Positions 34,579-45,031 of a DNA stretch of 64,000 nucleotides are shown in pieces. The position numbers and the translations under genes were made by a program. This DNA comes from an uncultured Enterobacterales bacterium. GTDB lineage: Bacteria > Pseudomonadota > Gammaproteobacteria > Enterobacterales > CALYQQ01. Each line of letters begins with the position of its first letter. Position 1 is the stretch's first letter. Location: assembly GCA_945288535.1 (NCBI GenBank), contig CALYQQ010000015.1, positions 1 through 64,000 of the forward strand. The letters run 5' to 3'. The notes under the pieces are model-generated. The model was not told the DNA's origin, did no database searches, and was given only the letters and a program-made list of their open reading frames with translations.

Positions 34579-36480
34579 TTAATTACAAGTGAATTTCTTA
34601 TCATTTATAATACGCAAGGGTTGCATATCACTTTTACCTTTTATTACCAATGAAGTATCTGAACGGAGGCAAGCACCACCATAATGGCCACTTGCTGTAA
34701 ACGTACATATCTGTATATAGCGATTATCAATTTTGGGTAAACACCAGAGTTGTTGGTAGATATTTTCTTGTTTAGTAAACTTTCCATGAGTTTTATCGAG
34801 TATTTGCTCCTGATTGTCAATTAGCTCAATATTACCTCCACAACGTCCAGCAATAGGCTTTATTGCGTATCCAATTTGAGTTAAATGATCATTCAGCTCA
34901 AAAGTGGCCTCTAATAAATAACGATGATGAGGAAATAATGACCATAATACAGGAAGTATGGCTTTATTGCTGGTAATAACTGTCCATAATGGTTCAAATA
35001 CTGTTATTTCTGGTCGTAGGAGAACATCAATTAAGCGGATATGATTATCAGGATGACCAGTACGAATAGGAAGCGCGACATGTTGTAGCTCTTCCGTTTC
35101 CTGCCGCAATTGTTCTAAGACTGTTTCCCATGCCCATGTTTTCCAGACACACTTTATTAAATTATTTTCATAATCAACTAACCGACCTCTTTTATCCCAA
35201 TGTAAGCCTTCCAAACCATGAATAATTTTACTTTTAAAACCTGCTTGGGTGAGGGCACGCTGCATAAATAAAGCATGATAGTTTTCTTCATCGTCATTAT
35301 CTTGCATTATGTGGACAACTGATTTTGCATCACTATGTTTCCAGCTATCACTTAATGAATTAAGAAGTCGATCACCAGGATTGGCCCCGATTGACAGTCC
35401 ACCTTGCTCTGCCCATCTTTGTAAAATACAAGCGGTTTCAGTATGACAGGAAGCCGAATCAGCATTATATTCGTAAACTTTTAATCCTCGTTCATCCATA
35501 CAAAAATCAAGGCGACCTGTTATCATTTGATAACGACGTTTTTGCCAAGATAAATGTAAACGAGGCCAGAGGATCTCGGGAATATTAAAATGGCTAAGTA
35601 AATTATCTTCTTTTAGTACTTTGTCTGTAGCATGTAAGTACATTAAGTGGAGTTCATTAGTTGCTCGAATTAATTCTTCTGATGCGCTATGGGAGATTGT
35701 AAAGTAACGATAAGGATTATCGGTATTAACAGCATGACCATTCTTTGCAATAAAGGCGGATTCAATAGGCTCGTTTTCATTGAGCCACTTTTTAGCAAAT
35801 TGACCATGATTTTCTATGTACTCACTATGAATAACCATATAATCTGCGGCTGTTTTTGGTTGAGGTAGACTATATTTAGTATTGTCAGTTTGAATCATCC
35901 AACCTAAAATTTTAGTATCCTCAAAAGTATCTTTAATTGTATAGCCATGCTCAGTAACTATTATGGGTAATTCACGAGTCCATTGTTGACCAGCAGGCAG
36001 GCGGCTGTGTATGACATTTTGTTCAGCAACACGAACTTTGTCTTTTAATACTTCAGTGATTATAGCAACATGGCCCGTTTCGCTAAAGTGTCCTGCATCA
36101 TGCCATATTAATAATGCTCCTGCGATAGGCGGATGCGGACAGCCGTTAGCAAAGGCCTGTAATGGTAAAATAGCTTCGTTTACGACTTGTCGTAGAAAGC
36201 GTAATGAAAAGATTTCATAAGCCATGCCAACATCTGTAAATACAACACCATAATTAAGATAAAGAAAACGTCTGGCAAATTCGACACACTGCCATTTATA
36301 TCCCATATATTCATGACCAAGATAACTACGAAAGGATGCATCATCTGGGTAATCATCAGGGTCGGCCATTGTATAGTCAGAGGAATATATTGCTATACCA
36401 CCAGGGGCATATCCCAAAAGCGTACCAAATGGTTCTGCATCATGGTTTATCTCGATTGGTGAAGCATTTTTATTATTCAT
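34579..36480 (-). CDS. gsp: Bifunctional glutathionylspermidine synthetase/amidase
   Basis: Gsp joins glutathione to spermidine using ATP and also hydrolyses the product. The 633-residue protein aligns along its whole length with E. coli Gsp (619). The N-terminal CHAP amidase domain has the catalytic Cys65 in YKWQCVEFARRFL and the His in DAGHFSETGHVAIIT. The C-terminal ATP-grasp synthetase has ITGRLDFCMDERGLKVYEYN, FPHHRYLLEA, KPIAGRCGGNIELI and GGACLRSDTSLV. It carries about 15 extra N-terminal residues. It is monocistronic with long flanking gaps; a role in redox or polyamine storage in the host is inference. Confidence 0.96.
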   Translation of the reverse strand: MNNKNASPIEINHDAEPFGTLLGYAPGGIAIYSSDYTMADPDDYPDDASFRSYLGHEYMGYKWQCVEFARRFLYLNYGVVFTDVGMAYEIFSLRFLRQVVNEAILPLQAFANGCPHPPIAGALLIWHDAGHFSETGHVAIITEVLKDKVRVAEQNVIHSRLPAGQQWTRELPIIVTEHGYTIKDTFEDTKILGWMIQTDNTKYSLPQPKTAADYMVIHSEYIENHGQFAKKWLNENEPIESAFIAKNGHAVNTDNPYRYFTISHSASEELIRATNELHLMYLHATDKVLKEDNLLSHFNIPEILWPRLHLSWQKRRYQMITGRLDFCMDERGLKVYEYNADSASCHTETACILQRWAEQGGLSIGANPGDRLLNSLSDSWKHSDAKSVVHIMQDNDDEENYHALFMQRALTQAGFKSKIIHGLEGLHWDKRGRLVDYENNLIKCVWKTWAWETVLEQLRQETEELQHVALPIRTGHPDNHIRLIDVLLRPEITVFEPLWTVITSNKAILPVLWSLFPHHRYLLEATFELNDHLTQIGYAIKPIAGRCGGNIELIDNQEQILDKTHGKFTKQENIYQQLWCLPKIDNRYIQICTFTASGHYGGACLRSDTSLVIKGKSDMQPLRIINDKKFTCN

Positions 36481-36921
36481 AGAGTTATATTCGTCGTGGT
36501 TTAAAATATAACAGCTTAATACTATTTAAATAATACGTTAATTTATAGCTAATAGCTATACTATAGTTATGATAGAGAACGATTGAACTATTTTTATAAA
36601 ATAGATTGGTTTTATAGCGTTAAATATAAATTAATTGTTAACCCTATTTTTATTAAAAGAATATAGTTAATACAATAATAAATAAATTTTTTTAACAGAT
36701 GTCTTATAATATTTATTAGTTAAATTAGGTAATTACTTAATTAATTATTAAGATTTTTTATTTAAAAAATAAAAGGTATTAATTAAAAATGAATAATAAA
36801 AATACGAAAAATAAACTTTAGATTGTAACCATTTGAATATAAAAGTTATTATCATCAAAAAATCTTACATTTATATCATAAATTATTTTTATAAACTTAA
36901 AATATTACGTGAGTTAAATAA
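36481..36921. other. AT-rich gene-free region upstream of gsp
   Basis: About 440 bases holding the presumed gsp promoter. No gene, operator or strong hairpin is visible apart from the terminator that follows. Confidence 0.5.
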
Positions 36922-36947
36922 AAAAGCCCTGTAGTAACAGGGCTTTT
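36922..36947 (-). terminator. Terminator of the RCC1-like gene
   Basis: A perfect 11-bp stem (AAAAGCCCTGT / ACAGGGCTTTT) with a four-base loop lies 8 bases beyond the stop of the minus-strand gene, with T-rich tails on both strands. Confidence 0.92.
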
Positions 36948-36955
36948 ATTTTAGT

Positions 36956-38521
36956 TTATTTTATAACAGTAATTTCGATACCTGGCCAATCAATAGGTTT
37001 TCCAGTGCTTGTCTCTGAATCTAGTTTATAGATATCATTGTAACCAACACCATAAATTTTATTGTCACTTGTTTTATAGAATAAGTGTTCTTTACCACCA
37101 CCGACTTCTATAACTTCACCAGCTGTTTCTCGTTTTGTTGGAATTTCTCCATAGATCATCTTAAATGCACTACCACCAGTTTGCCCCCAAGTATAAACTT
37201 CATTCGTATCTGTTAGGGCAACTGAGCCGACATAACGGGCAAATAGTTGCTTAACGCCAGACATGATAACAACAGGTTCAGGTGAACTAATGTTTGTTTT
37301 AGTTGTGCCTTGACCTAAAGAAGCTCGAAGACCCCAACCGATAACTTGTCCATCATTCAATAATGCTTCACCCCAGCCATTACCACCAGCAATGTAAACA
37401 ATTTTATCCGCATATTGATCAAGATTAGTTACATGGGTTGGTGTTGGTTGAATGCTTTGAACACCATATATAGATCCTTGGAAACCTAAACCACTAGCTT
37501 CATTATCACCCCAGGCCCACACATGACCTTCTTTAGTGACAGCAAATGCACCTTCATAAGCAGCACCAATCAAACGTGCGGTTTCACCATTTAAATTAAC
37601 AAGTTGTGGTTCATTAGTATTATACTTGCTGCCTTTAACACCAATGCCAAGTTGACCATAGAGATTCTGACCCCAGGTCCAAACTTGTCCTTGTTTATCT
37701 AATGCAATAGTAAAATATTCTCCTGCAGAGGCTTGTGTAATATCACTCTTTATTTTACATGGTACTGCACTATGGTCTAATTTATCACAACCGGATGCAC
37801 CATAACTATACATACCCCAGCCCCACACATCACCTACTTTATCGAGTGCAATTATGTGATAAGCACCAGCTAATATTTGTTTAACATTTGATAATGAATC
37901 AACTTTTGTTGGTGGCTCCTTACTCGAAACAACTTTATTACCGTTACCTTGTTGACCTGAGCCCCTGTATCCCCATACGTAAACATCACCTTCTTCAGAT
38001 GTTGCTAAGCCGGTACTAATTAATGTTCCTTGTATTATATTATTTGCAACAGCGTTAACATTTCTAGGTGTCTCTGACACTGTACCTGTTACATAGGAGT
38101 AAAATACATATAAGCCCCTCGCATAAATGGTATTCAAGATTAAGTTATTTTTTGTACCCACTTCAGCATTACTGCCTGGGTTAACAGTTACACTAACTTC
38201 AACAGAATCACCTTTTGCGACGAAAGCTTCTTTAGGTGTTATATCAACAATAAATTGGTGGTCATCAGCAACAGTGAATTTAAAAGTATCATCACGACGA
38301 TTATTTGTTATTTTAAATTTATAAACCGTATCTTTATTTAGATAAAGATTACTATCAGATGGATTTTCAACGATTATCTGATTTTGTTCAGAATCACGTA
38401 CATTAAGACGCTGTTTTTGTAATGATGTATTTGGTTCATTAGCAAAAGATGTTGTAGTATAAGCGGTTAAACTCATAAGTAAAAGTGGTAATATTTTCAT
38501 TCTGAAATTTCGGTTGTACAT
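36956..38521 (-). CDS. Secreted RCC1-repeat (beta-propeller) protein
   Basis: A 521-residue exported protein. The signal peptide is MYNRNFRMKILPLLLMSLTA, cleaved probably after TSFA (residue 27). Residues about 50-150 form an Ig-like beta domain (NKDTVYKFKITNNRRDD, KGDSVEVSVTVNPGS). Seven RCC1-type repeats follow, each with G-x-V-x-x-W-G or a close variant: GDVYVWGY (178), GDVWGWGM (230), GQVWTWGQ (278), GHVWAWGD (332), GQVIGWGL (391), NEVYTWGQ (440) and NKIYGVGY (487). They would make one complete seven-bladed propeller. RCC1 propellers in eukaryotes regulate Ran and ubiquitin; bacterial ones include effectors. The start has AAGGAAT 5 bases upstream. It stands alone with its own terminator; partner and destination are unknown. 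Confidence 0.8.
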   Translation of the reverse strand: MYNRNFRMKILPLLLMSLTAYTTTSFANEPNTSLQKQRLNVRDSEQNQIIVENPSDSNLYLNKDTVYKFKITNNRRDDTFKFTVADDHQFIVDITPKEAFVAKGDSVEVSVTVNPGSNAEVGTKNNLILNTIYARGLYVFYSYVTGTVSETPRNVNAVANNIIQGTLISTGLATSEEGDVYVWGYRGSGQQGNGNKVVSSKEPPTKVDSLSNVKQILAGAYHIIALDKVGDVWGWGMYSYGASGCDKLDHSAVPCKIKSDITQASAGEYFTIALDKQGQVWTWGQNLYGQLGIGVKGSKYNTNEPQLVNLNGETARLIGAAYEGAFAVTKEGHVWAWGDNEASGLGFQGSIYGVQSIQPTPTHVTNLDQYADKIVYIAGGNGWGEALLNDGQVIGWGLRASLGQGTTKTNISSPEPVVIMSGVKQLFARYVGSVALTDTNEVYTWGQTGGSAFKMIYGEIPTKRETAGEVIEVGGGKEHLFYKTSDNKIYGVGYNDIYKLDSETSTGKPIDWPGIEITVIK

Positions 38522-39944
38522 TTTATATTCCTTTTATGTATACCCTTGTGTTAATAAAAATTATTCTATTAACTTGACATAGATTTTCAGTATTTAAATG
38601 TAATCTAGAGTAATTTTAATTAAATAATAATTAATTTTTGGTGAATAAACTAAAATCAATAGTTTTTTATTTCATAAAAAACTAAATGAACTTAGTTAAA
38701 GCATTATGCTACAGATATTTTATTTTTAAAATAAAAAATTTTATTATTTATACAAAGATATTTAAAAATAAAAAACTAACCACTATATTTTTTTATTAAA
38801 AATTAAATAGTTTTTCTTATTTATTGTTATCGCGAATAAGTTTTTTTCTTTTAAAAGAAAAAATAGTATTAATGGAATATTCTTTTTATTTTGAAAATAT
38901 CCTTTTTTATTCTAAGTTAACTTTATTTTAATTATTTTATAATGAGATAGTTATATATTGTTATCATGGATACAATATAAAGAGGAAAAAAGGTATCTAT
39001 AATGTTAACGTGTTAGGTAATAAAAAGAATGTGATGCTTTTGCATCGAAGTATCAATGTAAATCATTAATTAATTTTATTGGCATTGCTTTACATTATAC
39101 TTATTTTTATAAGTTTATAAGAAAAATGGTTATATACTTATAATTTTCAATTTGTTAGTTAACATTATTAAATTAATTTACTATTACATTAAAAATTACT
39201 TTTAAATCATTATCTTTTTACTGGGTAAGTAAGATTTAATTTAACCCCATTAAAAAAAGTATCAATGAATGAGATAATATTTAATTATCTAAGAAGTTAA
39301 AATATTAAATGCGTTAGTTAAGTAGATGAATAAATAATTCCTAAGTTAATCATATGTTATGAATATGAAGTGTTTTTATAAAATACAATAATGCTTTGTT
39401 ATTTATAATTATTTATAGTTAAATATAAATTATATTGTTTAATGTAATGATGTATTTTATTTGTTTTTATATAATTTAAATGAATAGGCAAAGGCGGTGA
39501 TAATGTATCAGCTAAATAAAAATGAAAGATTTTCATATTGTTAATTACTTTAGACAATAATTTATTAATAATTTCTATTTTCTTATTGATATTAGGAATA
39601 AACTAGATTCGTTATTTTTAAAGATTATCAGCATGTTTAGTAAACTTTTAGTATTGGGTAACTACAGAAATAAAATCCATTATTAGATCTAAGATTAATA
39701 AATAAAGAGATTGAATTCGAAAATGAGGCTATTCATAATTAACTTATTGTATATCCTAAATATTTTCTACATTATTTAAAATATGTTACTATAATAAAAA
39801 TAAATATCATACAAGGCATCTAATGATCTATCCTACAAATGCTATGACGAGTATTCTTATTAAGCATGGTTCTTGGTTTAACTATTTTTATCACCCTTAC
39901 CAGAAAATAAGAAACTCGTACTTAGCTTAATATTAACTAATCAT
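38522..39944. other. 1.4-kb AT-rich gene-free region
   Basis: No convincing gene on either strand. A 35-codon plus-strand frame at 39823-39930 (MIYPTNAMTSILIKHGSWFN, then YFYHPY) is less AT-rich than its surroundings but has no good ribosome site and no recognised relative. Confidence 0.5.
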
Positions 39945-40970
39945 TTATTTCGTTATTTTATTGGGAAATAAAATACTCGCTAAAATACCTAATACCAGTA
40001 CACCAAGTACAATAAACAGACTTGCTGTTGCTGATATGCTATAGCCAAAATGGTAAATATGATCAAGTGCATTTAAGAGCAGTTTTAATGAGATAAAAAA
40101 CAATAAAACAATAATCGACTTTTCTAAGTAAACTAAATATTGTTTTAATGCTTCAAGAATAAAGTAAAGTGTACGAAGACCTAAAATAGCAAACATCATG
40201 GCACTATAAACAATAAGAGGTTCGCGACTGACTGCGATAATTGCTGGAACAGAATCAAAAGCAAACATAATATCTGACAATTCGATGACGGCAAGACATA
40301 ATAGAAGAGGTGTGGCATAGAGCGCTGCTTTTTTAGTTTGATTTATTATAATATCTTTATTCTCTGCTTTAGATAGTTCAATGTTTACTTCATGTTGTGT
40401 TAATAAAAATGCATGTCCTTTTAGTTTAGGCCAAATAGAAAAAAAATGTGCCACTAAGCGATAAGCAAAATGTTGAGAATAATCTTCTATTTGCTCATGA
40501 TCATCGTCGTGTTTTAGCATCATGACTGCTGTCCAGGCGACAATGACTGCAAAAATGATTTCAACATAAGGTCCAAGTTTGAGTAAACTTGTACCAATAG
40601 TAACAAAAATCCCTCTGAATATAATGGCACCAATAATACCCCAATAGAGAACGCGATGACGATAGTAATCAGGTATAGTAAACCAAGAAAAAATCGCCAT
40701 TATTACGAACAAATTATCTATAGATAAAATCTTTTCAAGCGCATAACCGGTAATAAATAAACTTGCTGTTTCAACGCCATGATGAATATACAGAAATATA
40801 GCAAAAATTATTGAAATAATTATCCAAAAGAGAGACCAAATAATGGCATTTTTTAATGAAATTACCTGATCATGGCGATGCATAAATAAATCAATAAAAA
40901 TAGCGCCACCTGACAATAAAACAAAGACTATAACCGTTTCGATTGGAAAGCCGAGCGGTGTTGAAAACAT
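39945..40970 (-). CDS. terC: TerC family integral membrane protein
   Basis: A 341-residue polytopic inner-membrane protein with about nine hydrophobic segments. The two family signatures with membrane acidic residues are ALEKILSIDNLFVIMAIFSWF (first half, read in pieces) and VIELSDIMFAFDSVPAI (second half). TerC relatives (Alx, MeeF) export manganese, and TerC itself takes part in tellurite resistance. Length and start (MFSTPLGFPIETV) suggest the TerC branch rather than Alx. No other ter genes are adjacent, and I see no Mn-sensing yybP-ykoY leader upstream. Confidence 0.88.
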   Translation of the reverse strand: MFSTPLGFPIETVIVFVLLSGGAIFIDLFMHRHDQVISLKNAIIWSLFWIIISIIFAIFLYIHHGVETASLFITGYALEKILSIDNLFVIMAIFSWFTIPDYYRHRVLYWGIIGAIIFRGIFVTIGTSLLKLGPYVEIIFAVIVAWTAVMMLKHDDDHEQIEDYSQHFAYRLVAHFFSIWPKLKGHAFLLTQHEVNIELSKAENKDIIINQTKKAALYATPLLLCLAVIELSDIMFAFDSVPAIIAVSREPLIVYSAMMFAILGLRTLYFILEALKQYLVYLEKSIIVLLFFISLKLLLNALDHIYHFGYSISATASLFIVLGVLVLGILASILFPNKITK

Positions 40971-41852
40971 AGTTAACCCTTAATTTAAATTTAGCAAGAT
41001 AAAAATTCTGCCGTCGTCCAGAAAAATCTACTACACTGTATTTCAGTTACATAAATACACTATTATTATTGCAATTAATAACGGAAATACCTCTATTTTC
41101 TATAAAATTATGATAAATTTTTCAGCATGATAATATCAATTATTTTATTATATTGAATTTTATTATTTTCTTTAAATACAATTGGATTGATGATGAATCT
41201 TAATTTTTATCATTATTTTTTAGTTGGTGAGCCTAATAACTTATTTTATTAAAAAACAGTTAGTTGTATGTGATTTAATAGCATTATTAGGGAGTGCTAA
41301 TATAGATAATTGAGTGTTGTTTCGAAAATTTGGAATATCCTTGTTAAAATCGTTAGTTATAGCTAAATCAGATTCAAAAAATAGCAAAAAAAATTTTTTC
41401 TCGTTATAGTCTAGTTGTATAATAAATAAAGTATTTTTCTATTAAATAATTAACATGTTGATCATCTCTATCACTTATTTTAGTTAGTAATTGTGTTATC
41501 TATCATTAAAGTAACTTAATTTACTAAAAAATGGTTATATTAATACTTTTGATTATTTAAATTTTTTATAAGGTATACAAACTCTACTAATTAATTATTT
41601 TGAAGATAACTTTTTATTTTTACTATTGATAAGGTAATTTATTATTTATCTATTATATTCACTGATTACAACAAGACTAATATATATTCATGCTTATAGT
41701 ACAACTCATTAAGACGGTCATAGAAAATCTATATTGATAATGTACTTAATAAGATAAAATAAAAATGATAAAAATGAAACGTCAGTTGGTATTAAATATT
41801 GGTGTGGCTATGGCATGTATAAATGATTAACGTAATAATGAAAGAGAATTAC
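40971..41852. other. AT-rich gene-free region between terC and ogt
   Basis: About 880 bases, expected to hold the divergent terC and ogt promoters. I see no supportable small gene, RNA or hairpin. Confidence 0.5.
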
Positions 41853-42332
41853 ATGTATCAATATTGTATAAATTCACCTAAAGGATTTATAAAGAAATAC
41901 ATTCATATAACTGCTTCTAACCTTGGTGTGACGAGTGTCTTATTTTTTGATGATCCTATACCAATTAATCATAAAAATACATTAATTGAACAATGTATAA
42001 GTGAGCTTATTGATTATTTTAGTGGGCATTTAGTAGAATTTACTGTTCCTGTTGATTTACAGGGGACTGATTTTCAAAAAAACGTTTGGCGTGCCTTAAT
42101 GACAATACCTTATGGCATAACAATGAGTTATATGGAATTAGCCATAAAAGTAGGATCGAAGAATTATTGCCGTGCTGTAGGCATGGCAAATTCTAAGAAC
42201 CCAATATCAATCATTATTCCTTGCCATCGTATTATTGGTAAGAATGGCAAATTAGTTGGTTATGCTGGTGGTATTGAAATAAAACATTGGTTAATAGAAC
42301 ATGAGAAGAAAAACAAAAATAAAGTAGCATAA
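41853..42332 (+). CDS. ogt: Methylated-DNA--protein-cysteine methyltransferase
   Basis: A suicide DNA-repair enzyme that moves alkyl groups from O6-alkylguanine or O4-alkylthymine to its own Cys. The active-site motif is IIPCHRIIG, with the helix-turn-helix region (FQKNVWRALMTIPYGITMSY) and GYAGG typical of the family. I prefer the ATG at 41853 (159 aa, MYQYCINSPKGF) because AGAG lies 8 bases upstream; in-frame ATGs at 41838 and 41823 are alternatives. Assignment to Ogt rather than a generic MGMT is by length and lack of an Ada domain. Confidence 0.88.
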   Translation: MYQYCINSPKGFIKKYIHITASNLGVTSVLFFDDPIPINHKNTLIEQCISELIDYFSGHLVEFTVPVDLQGTDFQKNVWRALMTIPYGITMSYMELAIKVGSKNYCRAVGMANSKNPISIIIPCHRIIGKNGKLVGYAGGIEIKHWLIEHEKKNKNKVA

Positions 42333-44850
42333 ACATTGATACTTTTAGTATCATGTTTATTCATGGTCATGGAAAAATGCATAATACAGATGCATTGTTA
42401 TCCGGTATTTATCATGATATACATAATAAAAAATAACTACTTTTTATCTGGAATAAAATAGATTAAGAAAAATTGACTTATAGTGAACATTGTTCAGCAT
42501 TATAGCTAATACTATTCGATTTCTTTAGAAATTCAGGCTAATAAATCGGTTTTTATCACAAAAACAAGACAAGCCATTTTTATCTCCTTCCTCATTATGC
42601 GCTTATTCAATATCACCTTGAATATAATTAAATAAAAATTATGATATTAATCAAATAAATAGCTTGTGATGATGTAACAAGAAATCCATCAAGAAGTAAA
42701 TATACCCAATAATAGAGATGCCAATGAATAAAGCTATAGTGAACAATAGTTATTTTTTATTGATTAGAAGAATAACTATAAAAAATTTAAAGTCTAATCG
42801 ATTAAGGTGGTTGATGTTGATAATGATAAGGGTTATCTAATGCTTTGTAGACAGGCAGCATAGAAAAATCTTATCATATGTGGCATCCATTTGGCATAGT
42901 AGGGAGGACTAAATATAGGATATTTCAATTTATGTGATGTTGTTTATTAAATCAATGGACTATTAGTATAAGGAACCGTTAGTATTAATTTTTCTGGTGT
43001 AGGGATATAATAATAAGGATGAAAGGTACGTTATAACCACTTACTACTTAAAATAGAAGTTTTTTCAATTAATTACAACAGCGTTATTTTTGCAATTAAC
43101 ATGTTTTTGTTTGCGATTTATTGCTATATTTATCAAATCGATATAATAATAAATGGCATATTCTCTAATGAAAGTGCAAATGCCTCTATATAAAACCGAA
43201 TAAAATAGAAAAAATACCGATTTTAGGAAATTCTCTAAATTATAATTTTGATAAAATAGCGTTAAAAAAATAGGTAAAATATTTAATTTATTACTATTAT
43301 GTGAATAAAATAGTCCTAATAAAAATATAGTAATAATATTTTATCTAATATAAAGACGACATTTTTAATATATTAATATTTATTTTTATCTTAAAATGAT
43401 TATTTTAAATTAGTTAAAGTTTTTTTTTCATGTTTACTTAATATTTTTACTATTCATTCATTAGGTTTAATATTTTTATAAGTAGTTTTTTAGATGTTTT
43501 TTTGAAATTCTTAATATTATTGGTTACTGGAATTCTTTGAAATAATAAACCTAAAATAAAGCAGAATAATGCAACTATTTGCAATAATAAGGTAAATAAT
43601 TCTAATAATTATGAAAAATAGATAAATTTTTAGGTTAGTATCGGGAGTGATATGAGTATATATAATCCTACACTAAGATGATTAAATAATAGGAATGCTT
43701 TTCTAACTAACTTTTTAAGAAAATATTCTTTTTAGTGTTTTTATGCGACTCACACGCTTATAATTCATTAAATTGATATAGAGAAAAAATAGTGCTATCT
43801 AGTGTTATCCAAAGTGTTTTTGCTATTGCATAATTAAGATCCGAGCTTCAATATGCTTTATTTTATAAATATAGGCAGACCTGGCGCTTTCCATTCTTTT
43901 TGTCTTATTTAGCCTTTTATAGTATCCCCAGAATACTATATGGCATGGTTCTAAGACCATGATCATAGATATCCTTTTTGTCATACTCCTCTATTTTTTT
44001 CAACGTTTTAATTAATTGCATTTTCACTTCTCGATATAGATTGATCGTGAACGTCAGAAAAACATATTTTCAATAGATAGATAACTCATAGTGCTTTAGA
44101 TTAATGATTTAAAGGGAGTAGTAAATAATGTTTTTTAGGCAGCGCTGAGATAATACAATTCAAATTAAAAGTTGGATTACTATTTATATAAATTTTCTGT
44201 ATAACGCCATATTATAAAGCTACTACTGCAGAAGAACAGCAAGCTCATTTCCTTGTAAATTGCACTTTTTCAATGATGAGAAATTACTCACTAATTCTTA
44301 AATTAATAATATTTAATCTACCTAGTAAAGGAAAAATATAACTTTCAATATTACGTTTTGTACAATTCGACAGCCCCTTTTTATTTTTTCTGATGCAATA
44401 CTAACGCAATGACCTTAAAGTATATAACGGGCCGTTAATTTCTAATTATTTGCGCGCTATTAAAGTAAAATGCACGCCAGATACAAGGTGGTTATGAGAT
44501 GCCTTTTTTAAGCATACTCTAAGACTAAAACTTGTTGATAAGCAGCAAAAATTAATCCAGATCCTTTGCCTAAAAAGTATACTTAAGATACCAAAGTGTT
44601 TAACTTATTGTTTGAAAAAAATATAACCATCGAAATTAGTGGGCTTATACAGGTTTTCTAAGATTTGCTATTACGGTTTATAATATTTATTAAAATTATT
44701 TGAGTGGATCACGTTATCAAACAAGATTTAACCACGATGCTATTTAGATAGCCAAAAACTGAGTTTATCTTTTGTGCTTTGACTTAATTCTTAATTAATA
44801 AATTTCAAACTATTATTGAATTTATTGGGGAGGTGCATGTAAAGTGAAAT
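42333..44850. other. 2.5-kb gene-free region downstream of tRNA-Phe
   Basis: The longest gap in the window lies at the 3' side of tRNA-Phe, a common integration site. No gene is intact. Possible remnants: a minus-strand frame of 50 codons at 43917-44069 (contains LYREVKMQLIKTLKKIEEYD, then DIYDHGLRTM), and plus-strand pieces at 44200-44690 (TPYYKATTAEEQQAHFL; YNGPLISNYLRAIKVKC; RLKLVDKQQKLIQIL) in different frames broken by stops. I recognise none. No copy of the tRNA 3' end was found to mark an element's far boundary. Confidence 0.4.
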
Positions 44851-44926
44851 TGGTGCCCGGACTCGGAATCGAACCAAGGACACGGGGATTTTCAATCCCC
44901 TGCTCTACCGACTGAGCTATCCGGGC
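44851..44926 (-). tRNA. pheU: tRNA-Phe (anticodon GAA)
   Basis: The minus strand reads GCCCGGATAGCTCAGTCGGT, an anticodon stem-loop GGGGATTGAAAATCCCC with anticodon GAA, and the T arm GGTTCGATTCC. It ends GTCCGGGC-ACCA with CCA encoded. The 76 bases appear identical to the E. coli tRNA-Phe as I recall it. The position beside the dsbD-groEL block corresponds to E. coli pheU. Confidence 0.98.
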
Positions 44927-44937
44927 AACGGAGCGCT

Positions 44938-44966
44938 ATTAAACCCAATATTACTTCATTCGTCAA
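44938..44966 (-). promoter_or_regulatory. tRNA-Phe promoter
   Basis: On the minus strand TTGACG and TTTAAT are separated by exactly 17 bases, followed by the GC-rich discriminator AGCGCTCCG just before the tRNA. This is a typical strong, stringently controlled stable-RNA promoter. Confidence 0.88.
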
Positions 44967-45031
44967 CCGCTTTGTGCTTAATTAAGCGATTTTTTTTCAT
45001 ATAACAGCTTATTCGATGAGTTTTTCATCAG

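Noticed and set aside
40971..41300. Search for a yybP-ykoY manganese riboswitch upstream of terC.
   Set aside because: No GC-rich paired leader or the conserved loop motifs of that riboswitch are visible in this AT-rich stretch.
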